Origin: a virus
Reading direction: 5' to 3' (one strand)
Length of the DNA: 34,271 nt
IMG/VR virus record: IMGVR_UViG_3300022074_007341
Coordinates: 1-34,271 of that record
Below are positions 1-7,212 of the stretch, piece by piece. The notes under the pieces were generated by a model. It ran no database searches, was not told the DNA's origin, and saw only the letters and a list, made by a program, of their open reading frames with translations. A program made the translations under genes and the position numbers. Position 1 is the first letter of the stretch. Each line of letters begins with the position of its first letter.

Positions 1-45
1 GTTCTTGGACTTAGCGATCTTGGCTTTAGCGGATTCTTGACTCAT
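1..45 (-). CDS. Start of a minus-strand gene cut by the window edge
   Basis: Only the first 15 codons are inside the window (ATG at 45-43; N-terminus MSQESAKAKIAKSKN). It is the first gene downstream of the early promoter at 91-118, which gives it a leader of about 40 nt rich in C and A. The visible part is lysine- and alanine-rich and says nothing about function. Confidence 0.55.
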   Translation of the reverse strand, partial: MSQESAKAKIAKSKN

Positions 46-90
46 AGGTAATGGTGGTTGTTTTTTCTGGGTTGTTGTTGTTACATGCCT

Positions 91-118
91 ATCTTACCAT
101 AATATAGGGGAATGTAAA
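91..118 (-). promoter_or_regulatory. Early promoter, extended -10 class
   Basis: Read on the minus strand: -35 TTTACA (118-113), 16 bp spacer, then TGG followed by TAAGAT (96-91). An A-rich tract lies just upstream of the -35. It is one of a family of ten near-identical promoters in the window and points at the truncated gene at 1-45. Confidence 0.75.
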
Positions 119-149
119 TCTTTTTTTTCATTAAAAATGCACTTTTTTC

Positions 150-470
150 TTAGGCAGCGGAGGAGCCCTTGGAGAGGAGCTCCTGGACTGATTCCCAAGT
201 GATGTCCTTGCGGTCGTAGTGGCTGGCTCCAGCCATGGGGACAAGGCGGAAAAGCCAGCCATGGCCGTTTTTAAGTCTGGGGTCCATGTTGCCAGCACGA
301 AAGCGAGCCATGAGGCGCTTGAAAATGTCGTTTCCGTCCGCGGATGTGACGGGGTATTTGCTCCAATTCTTCTTGTGTTCGTTGTTCATCTCGAGGCGGA
401 ACAAAGGCCGCTCGAGAGGCTTGAGTGATTCGAGGGCTGCGCGGACATCAAGTTTGGTAGTGGTGCTCAT
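150..470 (-). CDS. Hypothetical early protein, 106 aa
   Basis: Not recognised. The frame is open up to 719, but the start is placed at the ATG at 470 (MSTTTKLDV) because the promoter at 503-531 lies just upstream and the longer reading would run through the promoter and the end of the DUF1501 gene. The product is soluble, with no signal peptide or membrane segment, and is rich in K, R, W and F. It ends immediately before the A-rich segment feeding the next promoter at 91-118, so it is probably a one-gene early transcription unit. Confidence 0.7.
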   Translation of the reverse strand: MSTTTKLDVRAALESLKPLERPLFRLEMNNEHKKNWSKYPVTSADGNDIFKRLMARFRAGNMDPRLKNGHGWLFRLVPMAGASHYDRKDITWESVQELLSKGSSAA

Positions 471-502
471 TATGTAGTGTGTAGTTTTTCTGTTACAGAG
501 AC

Positions 503-531
503 ATCTTACCATAACTTGTGGGTTCCGTAAA
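503..531 (-). promoter_or_regulatory. Early promoter, extended -10 class
   Basis: Minus strand: -35 TTTACG (531-526), 17 bp spacer, TGG then TAAGAT (508-503). The transcribed leader is about 26 nt and shares a stretch (TGTAACAGAAAAA followed by CTACA) with the leader of the promoter at 13274-13301, so the promoter and leader appear duplicated as a unit. Confidence 0.78.
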
Positions 532-613
532 CCTCTTTTTTCATTAAAAATGCACTTTTTTTCCACTTTTGCCGGTTTTGGTAGTTTTTCAAAGGGTTTT
601 GCCGGTTTTCGCG

Positions 614-637
614 AAAGGCTCCTAGGAAAGAGCCTTT
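614..637 (-). other. Hairpin at the DUF1501 stop codon
   Basis: AAAGGCTC (614-621) and GAGCCTTT (630-637) form an 8 bp stem with an 8 nt loop containing the stop codon of the DUF1501 gene. No U-tract follows on the minus strand, so it is not a standard intrinsic terminator. It may protect or process the 3' end of the late transcript. Confidence 0.4.
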
Positions 638-1824
638 GCGATTGGCTTGCCGTGGTCAGCCACGCGGAATGGACGGCCAGTGGTTGAAAAGTGGGACTGC
701 TCGATGTCCAGGCCTGCAAGGTGAGCGATTGTTGCGTTCACATCTGTGATCGAATGCTTTTCGCTGATAACCTTTGTTGCCTGCTCATTTGTTTCTCCCA
801 CTGCCACACCACCGTTGATACCAGCTCCAAGAAGGAGTGCTGAGTAAGCCTGTGGGTAATGATCCCGGCCGGTGTTTACGTTGATCTTTGGTGTGCGACC
901 AAATTCGGTTACAACGGCAATAAGAGTGGAATCTAGTAATCCCTCAGCTTCGAGATCCAGGACCAAAGCGCTTAGTGCGTTGTCAACTTCATTAAGTTTG
1001 TTGTCGAGCTTTTCAAAGTTCTCAGTGTGAGTGTCCCAGCCTCCGTTGTTGACCTCAATGAATCGAACATCGCCGCGGACAAGACGTTTGGCAAGAAGAA
1101 GACCTTGACCAAGACGAGTGCTTCCGTACCGTTCCCGCTTGGCTGCGGGCTCACGTGTTATGTCAAAAAGCTCAAGGTCTTTTGACTGGAGGAATCGAAC
1201 TGTGTTGTCATAAAAGTCATTGTACTGAGAAGCAATTGGTGATTCGATCTTTGAGTTAACCTGGCGGAGTAAATCCATGCGCTCAGCAAGCTTTGAGTCC
1301 GCACTCGAATTACGAAGACCAGCATTTGGATCCACAATGGGAAGAGGCGATTTAATCTTGGGAAGGAATCCACTTCCTGGATGTGAGCTTGCACCATTGA
1401 TAAGAACAAAGTCTGGAATGGTTGTGTCGCGATTGGACAGGTGTGAAACCCAGCTTCCAAGAGATGGGTGAGTGATCGTTGCAAGTTGCTTAAACGATGT
1501 TCTGTTCAAATACTGAGCCTGTCTGTGTGCTCCGGTTTTTGATGTAAGCGATCGAACAACAGCTGCGTGGTGCATGACCTGAGCAAGCTTCGGAAGGCGA
1601 TGGCCAATTTGAAAGTCGCCTGATGTTGCGATGCCGGTTGTGTCTCCAGCAACTTCTTTGTCCTTTTTAGGATCAAAAGAATCGATGTGACTTGCACCAC
1701 CATCGAGAGCGATGTAGATAACATTCTTGGCTTTGGTTTCTTGTGTGGGTTGTGCGTTTACAACGTTTACCCCGTATGTAGCGGCTGCTAGGCCTGCGAT
1801 GAATGAGCGTCTGTCTGTTTCCAT
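622..1824 (-). CDS. DUF1501-family exported protein (alkaline-phosphatase/sulfatase-like fold)
   Basis: 400 aa, apparently complete. The N-terminus METDRRSFIAGLAAA resembles a twin-arginine signal, as in bacterial DUF1501 proteins. Family landmarks are present: the GGASHIDSFDPK segment (42-53), NNGGWDTHTENF (259-270), TEFGRTP (306-312) and GRDHYP (319-324). DUF1501 belongs to the alkaline phosphatase/sulfatase superfamily; its substrate is generally unknown. The gene starts 10 nt after the stop of the DUF1549/DUF1553 gene, so the two form one late operon. Such pairs are typical of Planctomycetes and Verrucomicrobia chromosomes and unexpected in a T4-like virus. Family assignment is firm; role in infection is unknown. 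Confidence 0.9.
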   Translation of the reverse strand: METDRRSFIAGLAAATYGVNVVNAQPTQETKAKNVIYIALDGGASHIDSFDPKKDKEVAGDTTGIATSGDFQIGHRLPKLAQVMHHAAVVRSLTSKTGAHRQAQYLNRTSFKQLATITHPSLGSWVSHLSNRDTTIPDFVLINGASSHPGSGFLPKIKSPLPIVDPNAGLRNSSADSKLAERMDLLRQVNSKIESPIASQYNDFYDNTVRFLQSKDLELFDITREPAAKRERYGSTRLGQGLLLAKRLVRGDVRFIEVNNGGWDTHTENFEKLDNKLNEVDNALSALVLDLEAEGLLDSTLIAVVTEFGRTPKINVNTGRDHYPQAYSALLLGAGINGGVAVGETNEQATKVISEKHSITDVNATIAHLAGLDIEQSHFSTTGRPFRVADHGKPIAKALS

Positions 1825-1834
1825 GTTCTTTTTT

Positions 1835-3574
1835 CTATATAATAAATTTAAATTCGTGGCTGTTTAAAAGTATCCAAACGATGTCTTCGAATGGAACGTC
1901 CATCAGTAATTCAACCTCTTCTTGGGTTGGTAGCCGGCTGATGTATGTTGCAAAAAGGTATTCAATTGCCATGTCCTTGTTCCAGTCAATCAGTTTTTCC
2001 ATGACTTGGTTTTCTTCGTCCATGAGACCCTTTGTGAGCGGGCCGTTCATGAGTGTAAGGATCTGTGTTATGTTGGCGTCTTCATTACCCGTTTCAATTA
2101 GGTTTCGATCGGATCGACCAAACTCCAGCATGAAGTTTTCCAGCGCACCTTCAAAGATGTTGGAGGATCGAATCATCATCTGCCGACCCATTCGTGGCGC
2201 ACCGTCGTAAAAAAGACGTTGTAATTTCTGCCACTCTTCATAAGCAACAAGAGCTGTTTTCGAATTAACACTTGAAGGATTGCGGAAAAGCTCTCGGTAG
2301 GTGTCGGTGAGATCCTTTGGTTGCCAAGCATCAACGTTGCCGGTGTGAAGCGTAACAATTGAATCCCAAAGCTGAGCTGATGTCATGCGTCGCATTTTTG
2401 GTCCTCGAAACTCGCCCTTGTCGTCTGACTGCGCTGAGTAAAACCGTGTGCTGTACAGTATGCGATTAAAAGCCCGTGTGTTGTAATCCAGGTCCTTTAT
2501 AAGCTGTGTTAGGTACTCAACAAGTTCGTCGTTGCGTGTGCTTCTCAGATCATCAAAGGTACTGATGTCATTTAAGTTGTGAATAAGCTTGAATCCAAAA
2601 GCCTTGTACCAAAGACGGTTAACAATGTTTGTGGCAAAGGTTGGATGGCTGTCGTCTGTGAACCACTCAGCAAAGTCTTGTGTTAGTGTTCCACGTTCTT
2701 TACCCTCACGCAGCACTTTGCCAATTGGGGTGCGAGCTTCAACGGTGTCGTAAGGATCAGCGTCGCTGTACTTGTAATCGTGTGGAAGCTTTAAAAGCTT
2801 TTTGGGATCGTATGTGATTGTGTTGCGGTATCCTCCAACCGCCCACCATTGGCCGAGCCTGTTAATAGCTCCGCGGGTTTCACCGTTTGCATCAGAAGCC
2901 CGAGCTTCATTGCGAAGGTCTCCGTAAATGGAACGCTCCTTTGCAAGACCCCGTGTGTTTAGCGTGGAAAAGAAAGCGGAGATGTTGTAGTAATCCATTT
3001 GTGTCCAATCATCAAACGGATGATCGTGACACTGAGCACAGGAGATGTTTGTTCCAGCAAGAGCTGTGAATGTGTTTGCAACGTTGTCAAGTAGCATGCC
3101 TTCGTCTCGAAGGTAATACGCAACCGCTGGGTTTGTGTAAATGGTTCCTTGAGCAGTTAGCAGGTCCCGGACGAATTTGTCGTAAGGGGTGTTAGCCGCA
3201 ATTTGATTTTTAATCCAAAAGATGTATGATTCTGCAGGAACGTTGTTAACAACCCTTCGTTTAACACGAAGAAGGTCTGCGTAAAAGTTAAACATAGACT
3301 CTACATAACCTTGTGACGAAACAAGCTTTTCGATAAGCGCTGCTTTGTCCGGATCGCGAATAAACATTTCTCTCTCGTCAAACGTTGGTATCCTTCCAAC
3401 AATATCCAAGTAAGCTCTGCGAACAAACACTTCATTTGAAGCGGGTTTCGGCATTTGGATTTGCTTTTTACGGAGATCGGCCGCGATAAGTTGGTCGATC
3501 TTAAGACTGGGCGAAGCTGTTGCCCAGGCATGACAAGAGAAAAGAACCATAGCGGGGATGATTAATCTCTTCAT
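1835..3574 (-). CDS. DUF1549/DUF1553 exported protein with one CxxCH motif
   Basis: 579 aa from the ATG at 3574. An in-frame ATG at 3589 would add five residues but lies inside the late box at 3580-3587. The N-terminus (MKRLIIPAMVLFSCHAWA) is a signal peptide with likely cleavage after AWA. The first half matches DUF1549: RRAYLDIVGRIPT near residue 52-64 and CAQCHDHPFDDWTQ near 179-192, whose CxxCH could bind c-type haem. The second half matches DUF1553 (FATNIVNRLWYKAFG, then the RRMTSAQLWDSI segment). There is no separate N-terminal cytochrome domain, unlike many planctomycete homologues. It is followed by DUF1501. Function is unknown in all hosts; export to the periplasm is inferred. Confidence 0.9.
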   Translation of the reverse strand: MKRLIIPAMVLFSCHAWATASPSLKIDQLIAADLRKKQIQMPKPASNEVFVRRAYLDIVGRIPTFDEREMFIRDPDKAALIEKLVSSQGYVESMFNFYADLLRVKRRVVNNVPAESYIFWIKNQIAANTPYDKFVRDLLTAQGTIYTNPAVAYYLRDEGMLLDNVANTFTALAGTNISCAQCHDHPFDDWTQMDYYNISAFFSTLNTRGLAKERSIYGDLRNEARASDANGETRGAINRLGQWWAVGGYRNTITYDPKKLLKLPHDYKYSDADPYDTVEARTPIGKVLREGKERGTLTQDFAEWFTDDSHPTFATNIVNRLWYKAFGFKLIHNLNDISTFDDLRSTRNDELVEYLTQLIKDLDYNTRAFNRILYSTRFYSAQSDDKGEFRGPKMRRMTSAQLWDSIVTLHTGNVDAWQPKDLTDTYRELFRNPSSVNSKTALVAYEEWQKLQRLFYDGAPRMGRQMMIRSSNIFEGALENFMLEFGRSDRNLIETGNEDANITQILTLMNGPLTKGLMDEENQVMEKLIDWNKDMAIEYLFATYISRLPTQEEVELLMDVPFEDIVWILLNSHEFKFII

Positions 3575-3579
3575 GGTTA

Positions 3580-3587
3580 TATTTATC
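3580..3587 (-). promoter_or_regulatory. T4-type late promoter box (GATAAATA)
   Basis: Minus-strand GATAAATA, one base from the T4 late consensus TATAAATA, with exactly 5 nt (TAACC) before the ATG at 3574. T4 late transcription starts 6 nt after the box, so the A of ATG would be +1. It would drive the DUF1549/DUF1501 operon. Confidence 0.6.
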
Positions 3588-3617
3588 ATTTTAAATTTCT
3601 CAGTTGTAATTAATTTC

Positions 3618-3625
3618 GATATATA
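3618..3625 (+). promoter_or_regulatory. Late promoter-like box (GATATATA)
   Basis: GATATATA followed by 5 nt (AAGTC) and the ATG at 3631. The spacing equals that of the boxes at 3580, 4224 and 15068, which is the main support, since the box differs from TATAAATA at two positions. It is divergent from the box at 3580-3587. Confidence 0.45.
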
Positions 3626-3630
3626 AAGTC

Positions 3631-3759
3631 ATGAAGAAAACATCATCCCATCAGGAAACAAAGCGCATCAAGCGACCAGGAGTTCACGCAAAGTCCGGAT
3701 CTTCCGCACTAAAAAGTTCTAAGATTTACAAAAAGCGGTATCGCGGACAAGGGAAATAA
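3631..3759 (+). CDS. Small basic conserved marine T4-like phage protein, 42 aa
   Basis: The translation starts MKKTSSHQETKRIKRPG and ends YKKRYRGQGK. It is highly basic with no hydrophobic segment. Short proteins with the same layout (basic start, PGVHAK-like centre, YKKRYRGQG-like end) are recurrent in T4-like cyanophages and related marine viruses as I recall them; function unknown, nucleic-acid binding plausible from charge. It is the first gene of a plus-strand late cluster and lies 3 nt before the ParB-like gene. Confidence 0.75.
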   Translation: MKKTSSHQETKRIKRPGVHAKSGSSALKSSKIYKKRYRGQGK

Positions 3760-3762
3760 CCC

Positions 3763-4221
3763 ATGAAGCAACGTGTTTTGGAGTGCCAAATCACCGAAGA
3801 CAATTGGCGGGGCTTTCCGCTTATCACTCTTCCGGTTGATGAAATTTGGCAATCTGTTCCATCAGTTAAGGAGCTTCGCGGAATGCCTTTTAAGGATTCG
3901 TTGAGCAAGGACATCCTGGCCAACGGCATGCGGTTTCCTATAATGGTGGTACACACATCATACAAGGATCTACTAGAAGCAAAGCGACGTTACCGCAAAA
4001 AGATTTGTGATATTCCGAGCGATCAATTTTGGGGAGACGAGAATAAAGACAAAATGATTTACAGCGTTTGGGGTGGATCCCAGCGTCTTACATTTGCAAG
4101 GGAGCACGACTACACTCACATTGTTTGTACAATTCTTCCCAGCATTCAAGAATCAATCTCTTTACAAAAAGAAATGCGAAGACCATTTCCCGAATTATAC
4201 GGAAAAGGCAAACGTTCGTGA
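3763..4221 (+). CDS. ParB/sulfiredoxin-like domain protein
   Basis: 152 aa. The segment SVWGGSQRLTFAREHDYTHI (about 101-120) resembles the GGxxRLxAxxxLGYxxI signature of ParB N-terminal/Srx-fold domains, and the preceding ILANGMRFPIMV resembles their hydrophobic strand after a helix (S-I-x-x-x-G-x-x-x-P-I). Related stand-alone proteins occur in marine T4-like phages. ParB/Srx-fold proteins include CTP-binding, nuclease and phosphotransfer activities; which applies here cannot be told. It is preceded closely by the 42 aa gene and followed by the amidase. Confidence 0.6.
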   Translation: MKQRVLECQITEDNWRGFPLITLPVDEIWQSVPSVKELRGMPFKDSLSKDILANGMRFPIMVVHTSYKDLLEAKRRYRKKICDIPSDQFWGDENKDKMIYSVWGGSQRLTFAREHDYTHIVCTILPSIQESISLQKEMRRPFPELYGKGKRS

Positions 4222-4223
4222 TT

Positions 4224-4231
4224 GATAAATA
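4224..4231 (+). promoter_or_regulatory. T4-type late promoter box (GATAAATA)
   Basis: GATAAATA with 5 nt (ACTGT) to the ATG of the amidase at 4237. It overlaps the region just after the stop of the ParB-like gene, so the lysis enzyme can be transcribed separately. It argues against the in-frame upstream TTG at 4222 as the start. Confidence 0.6.
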
Positions 4232-4236
4232 ACTGT

Positions 4237-4872
4237 ATGAAATTCAACGGAAAAACCGGAATCGTAAGAGAAGTCCAGGCCAAGCTTGGTCTCAAGGCCG
4301 ACGGAATTGATGGACCCAAAACCTGGAAGATGATTTGGGAAAACCTAATTCACGAAGGCAAGGGCGAACCAGAAAAACCTGAACCGCCAGTCGACACCAT
4401 ACAGGAAGACGACTACACCGAGGTTTTTAAATCATCACCCAACCAAAGCGGAAGTATCTCGCCAAAGTACATTGTTCTTCATCACAGTGCTGGAAGTCAT
4501 GATGGAACTCGTTCTTGGATCCTTAATTCCAGAAGCAAGGTTTCCTATCACTACCTCATTGCTGCTGACGGATCACGAACACAATTTGTTTCCGACACCA
4601 AAAAGGCTTGGCACGCTGGATCAAGTTCTTGGGCAGGTCTTTCTGGACTAAACAGTCACAGCATCGGCATTTCTTTTTACGGAGACACAAACACACGAAC
4701 ACCATCCGCAGCAGAGATTGATTCATGCGCTAAAAAGTGTGTTTATCTCATGACAAAATTCGGACTGGATGAAAGCAAAATCCTAACCCACGAACAAGTT
4801 TCTCCAGGCCGGAAAAACGACTGTTCTAAAGAAACACACCAACTGGTACTAAAGAGAATTAAGCAATTATGA
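4237..4872 (+). CDS. Endolysin: N-acetylmuramoyl-L-alanine amidase with peptidoglycan-binding domain
   Basis: 211 aa. Residues 1-37 form a short peptidoglycan-binding repeat (VQAKLGLKADGIDGPKTW). After a Pro/Glu linker (43-60), residues 77-205 are an Amidase_2/T7-lysozyme-type domain: YIVLHHSAG (H82 region), SYHYLI, AWHAG, NSHSIGISFYGD, and THEQVSPGRKNDC giving H185, K193 and C196 as zinc/catalytic residues. It cleaves the amide between MurNAc and L-Ala in peptidoglycan. There is no signal peptide, so a holin is needed; a holin-like gene lies across the terminator at 5542-5757. The start is set by the late box 5 nt upstream. Its stop overlaps the next gene's start. Confidence 0.88.
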   Translation: MKFNGKTGIVREVQAKLGLKADGIDGPKTWKMIWENLIHEGKGEPEKPEPPVDTIQEDDYTEVFKSSPNQSGSISPKYIVLHHSAGSHDGTRSWILNSRSKVSYHYLIAADGSRTQFVSDTKKAWHAGSSSWAGLSGLNSHSIGISFYGDTNTRTPSAAEIDSCAKKCVYLMTKFGLDESKILTHEQVSPGRKNDCSKETHQLVLKRIKQL

Positions 4873-5132
4873 GCGACGAAATATTTGACTTCGGATTCAC
4901 CGTCGTTGACGAAACAGAACTAAATTCGTACCAAGAAGCGCAAAGCGAAATCGAAGCAACAACTGCCGAGGCCGAAGCCGCACAAGAAAAAATAGACAAA
5001 CTATACAACGCGGTTGGTCCACTCCTAAATAACCTAAAATCTAGCCCAGACAAAGATTACATACTTTGGCCAGATCGGCTTAAGAAAATCGAAGCATTCG
5101 AAAAACACCTAAAGGGAATCTACGAAGGCTAA
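4869..5132 (+). CDS. Conserved marine T4-like phage protein, 87 aa
   Basis: It begins at an ATGA overlap with the amidase stop, so it is translationally coupled. The layout is an N-terminal FDFGFTVVDE segment, a Glu/Ala-rich coiled-coil helix (about 20-48, EIEATTAEAEAAQEKIDKLY) and a C-terminal segment with NNLKSSPDKDYILWPDR. This arrangement recurs in small proteins of marine T4-like phages with no assigned function. A bidirectional terminator follows. Confidence 0.75.
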   Translation: MSDEIFDFGFTVVDETELNSYQEAQSEIEATTAEAEAAQEKIDKLYNAVGPLLNNLKSSPDKDYILWPDRLKKIEAFEKHLKGIYEG

Positions 5133-5152
5133 TATCGCTAAATTACTAAACG

Positions 5153-5194
5153 AAAAAGCCCACTCGATCCGTTAAGAAAGAGTGGGCTTTTTTT
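5153..5194. terminator. Bidirectional intrinsic terminator between convergent late clusters
   Basis: GCCCACTC (5158-5165) pairs with GAGTGGGC (5180-5187) around a 14 nt loop. Seven T follow on plus and five A precede (five U on minus). It ends both the amidase cluster (plus) and the holin/spanin cluster (minus). Confidence 0.9.
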
Positions 5195-5208
5195 GTAATC
5201 TGTTGAAA

Positions 5209-5448
5209 TTACTGTTCAATGAGCATCTGGCGGAATGAAAAGTCAGAGTGAAATTTCTGGCCTCGCCCTTGTAGGGTTCCTTCTTTGAATTCGTAAGTTT
5301 TACCCGGGATCAACGTCACCTCCGTCGGATCGTATAGAGCCGAGTTGTTCAGTGTATCGTTTTTTCCTGAGAAGGAGCCTACGGATTCGCAGCTTGGAAT
5401 CAGCATTGAGATCCCTGCTAAGGCGATCAATGTCGTCTTCAATTTCAT
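5209..5448 (-). CDS. Small lipoprotein, candidate outer-membrane spanin (o-spanin)
   Basis: 79 aa. The N-terminus MKLKTTLIALAGISMLIPSC is a lipoprotein signal ending in a lipobox-like LIPSC (Cys20). The mature part is about 59 residues without further hydrophobic segments. It overlaps the preceding 79-codon gene by 149 nt in another frame, as Rz1-type genes overlap Rz-type genes. Together with the upstream holin-like gene and the facing endolysin this suggests a spanin role in disrupting the outer membrane. The mature part is not especially proline-rich, so the assignment rests on context. Confidence 0.6.
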   Translation of the reverse strand: MKLKTTLIALAGISMLIPSCESVGSFSGKNDTLNNSALYDPTEVTLIPGKTYEFKEGTLQGRGQKFHSDFSFRQMLIEQ

Positions 5449-5539
5449 CTATGTACCTTTCGCTTTTCCAGTTAATGTGGGCAGCATAAGCATTCAAAGC
5501 TGCTGTAGCTGCCTGAATGATTGCCTTCCACATGTTCAT
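5300..5539 (-). CDS. Candidate inner-membrane spanin (i-spanin), 79 aa
   Basis: An N-terminal moderately hydrophobic helix (IIQAATAALNAYAAHI, about 6-21) is followed by a highly charged helical region (residues 24-68) likely to form a coiled coil. A Shine-Dalgarno-like GGAG lies upstream of the ATG. The gene sits between the holin-like gene (2 nt gap) and the lipoprotein that overlaps its 3' half. The membrane helix is weaker than in classical Rz proteins, so a cytoplasmic role is possible. Confidence 0.55.
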   Translation of the reverse strand: MNMWKAIIQAATAALNAYAAHINWKSERYIDEIEDDIDRLSRDLNADSKLRIRRLLLRKKRYTEQLGSIRSDGGDVDPG

Positions 5540-5541
5540 TG

Positions 5542-5757
5542 TTATTCTCCAGCTTCTTCAGTCTCAACCTTCTCACCTGTGTCCTTCGCCTTAGCGATGT
5601 TCACGGCCAGGAAATCGATGACCCAGTAAAGGTAGCTCAGGGGAGTTCCCTTTTCAGGAGTTGGAGTAGCAGCCGCGATGATGGATGCAGCAGCGATGAT
5701 TGCTGTTGCAAGACCAAACCAGGACTGACCTTCGAGTAGTTCGATTAGTGCTTCCAT
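5542..5757 (-). CDS. Holin-like small membrane protein
   Basis: 71 aa. A hydrophobic segment (13-31, FGLATAIIAAASIIAAA) is followed by a PTPEKG turn, a second weaker hydrophobic segment (41-55, YLYWVIDFLAVNIA) and a charged C-terminus, which is a small two-segment holin layout. It is the first gene after the late box at 5799-5806 and heads the cluster with the spanin-like pair, facing the endolysin. Holin function is inferred from topology and neighbours. Confidence 0.6.
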   Translation of the reverse strand: MEALIELLEGQSWFGLATAIIAAASIIAAATPTPEKGTPLSYLYWVIDFLAVNIAKAKDTGEKVETEEAGE

Positions 5758-5798
5758 TTGTGTTGTTGTGTTTTGTGTTTGGGGTTAGATTAAATAAC

Positions 5799-5806
5799 TA
5801 TTTATA
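5799..5806 (-). promoter_or_regulatory. T4-type late promoter, perfect TATAAATA
   Basis: A perfect minus-strand TATAAATA lies 41 nt before the holin-like ATG, giving a leader of about 36 nt made almost only of A, C and T with a repeated ACAACA pattern. Confidence 0.75.
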
Positions 5807-5875
5807 TATGAGGCCAATTTAATTCAAGAAAATTATTTCTCGGTTGGTCTTCAACCTTTGACTGCATCGCCCAGG

Positions 5876-6688
5876 TTATTCATACCTTTGCTTAAGGTGT
5901 TCCCAAGCATGTCCTGCAGAAATCTCTTCCGGAAGCCACTGAGCATAGGCTAGATCGGCTGCCCACTGGGATCGGTCCGGAGTGGGAGGGTTGTTTAGCT
6001 GGGTAAGATCTTTCATTGCAAGGTCCCATACCATGGAGCCATGGTCAAAATTCACAACCGGGGTTCCTGCGATCACAGAATCAACACCGGAGTTACTGTT
6101 GATGGTAACGGTCACTGCCGCACCTCGAACAGCCTCTTCTATGCTGCCGTTAAAAACGCCGTCGGCCACGATGTTACCCCAGGTTCCCTTTCGCACCGGG
6201 TGATCCTTTACAAGCACAGGAAGGTCACTTGCCTTCATGCATTCGTTGGCTAACTTCTGGTAATTAACTGGGAAATTGCGAATGGAGTTGTCACCTCTTA
6301 TCTGCAGTGTGAGAAGGATGTAATCACCCTTTGTGTTCCATGGTTGAATTCGCCCATCATCGAAATGCTTTTTCCACCGATCGTCGGGACTGTTTTTGTT
6401 GTAGTATTCCCCTCGGTTGTTGAGACCGTTGTATCCAAGTGAGATCCATTCGTACCTGTCCTCGAAGTAAGCGCGCTCAGTTAGAATAAAGTCCTTTCCT
6501 GATTCGCCTCGAACATCTCTTGCCTGCCTCATGCCCCACACAAGAACAAGATCCGAATCGGTGTCTAGAGCAATGTTGGTGCTTATCTCTCCCTTGATCC
6601 CGTGGCGTTTAAGGCCTTCACAAAATATTTCTGCCGCCGTCACCTGATGCTTGGGACGGTTTTTTCTAACGTAACAGGTGATCTTCAT
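5876..6688 (-). CDS. Glycosyltransferase-like protein (GT-B-like, polysaccharide type)
   Basis: 270 aa, last gene of the AT-rich late operon. The segments LVLVWGMRQARDV, LPVLVKDHPVRKGTW, VTINSNSGVDSVIAGTPVV and FDHGSMVWDLA resemble the C-terminal nucleotide-sugar half of capsule/CDP-glycerol-type transferases, in which a KxHP segment and an SxxGxxxxxxGxPV segment bind donor. Proteins of this type are found in marine T4-like phages. Acceptor unknown. The start overlaps the stop of the upstream gene (TAATG), implying coupling. Confidence 0.6.
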   Translation of the reverse strand: MKITCYVRKNRPKHQVTAAEIFCEGLKRHGIKGEISTNIALDTDSDLVLVWGMRQARDVRGESGKDFILTERAYFEDRYEWISLGYNGLNNRGEYYNKNSPDDRWKKHFDDGRIQPWNTKGDYILLTLQIRGDNSIRNFPVNYQKLANECMKASDLPVLVKDHPVRKGTWGNIVADGVFNGSIEEAVRGAAVTVTINSNSGVDSVIAGTPVVNFDHGSMVWDLAMKDLTQLNNPPTPDRSQWAADLAYAQWLPEEISAGHAWEHLKQRYE

Positions 6689-7212
6689 TATTTCTGAAAA
6701 AGAGGTTTATTGTGAACCACATCAACGGAATCGGTAACTTCTATCATGTTCATTTGGTTTTTTAGTTTTCTGTGTGTTTTAGAAAAGGCGTTGTGATCTT
6801 GAGGAGAGGTCTTTAAATTTTTTTGCCAAGATTTTAAAAAGTCAAATGTATTGGGCGTGCTATTAAACCATATCCACCCCACTGAAATTTTATTCGAATA
6901 ATATTTAGGGACATTAGAAAAATATCCAATATCGCAGTCAACCGGAATGTGATTTATTTTTTCTACGTAGCAATCAACGTCCAACCATAAACACGTATCG
7001 GTTTCTTTTAACGCGGTTTCTATTACGTATGGTTTCCATTTACAATTTGAGAAATGTTGGGTTTTAAATACCTCTTGCGGTTTACACACCCAGGGCTTTT
7101 TTTCTTCAAGGTGATAACCGACGCCCAACGAATTGGCGTTATCAATAAGTCTTTTTGCGTATTTGGAATACTTCTTTGATGAATCATCACAATAAAAACT
7201 AACAATTTTCAT
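6688..7212 (-). CDS. Glycosyltransferase-like protein with DxD motif
   Basis: 174 aa from the ATG at 7212 (MKIVSFYCDD). An ATG five codons upstream is possible but lies deeper in the preceding gene. CLWLDVDCYV (about 94-103) contains a DxD-type metal/nucleotide-sugar site preceded by hydrophobic residues, as in GT-A fold enzymes, and CKWKPYVIETAL fits the helix before it. At under 180 aa it is shorter than most full enzymes. It is in the middle of the methyltransferase/sulfotransferase/glycosyltransferase operon and overlaps its neighbour by 14 nt. Confidence 0.6.
   Translation of the reverse strand: MKIVSFYCDDSSKKYSKYAKRLIDNANSLGVGYHLEEKKPWVCKPQEVFKTQHFSNCKWKPYVIETALKETDTCLWLDVDCYVEKINHIPVDCDIGYFSNVPKYYSNKISVGWIWFNSTPNTFDFLKSWQKNLKTSPQDHNAFSKTHRKLKNQMNMIEVTDSVDVVHNKPLFQK

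Noticed and set aside
150-719. A 189 aa protein using the whole open frame
   Set aside because: It would cover the promoter at 503-531 and the last 98 nt of the DUF1501 gene, and its N-terminal half is unlike a normal protein (Ser/Pro/Lys-rich). The ATG at 470 fits the promoter.
622-3574. Bacterial chromosome or prophage instead of a virus because of DUF1501/DUF1549
   Set aside because: The pair is flanked on both sides by T4-like promoters and phage genes in the same compact style, with no bacterial housekeeping gene. A chimeric assembly cannot be wholly excluded from the sequence alone.
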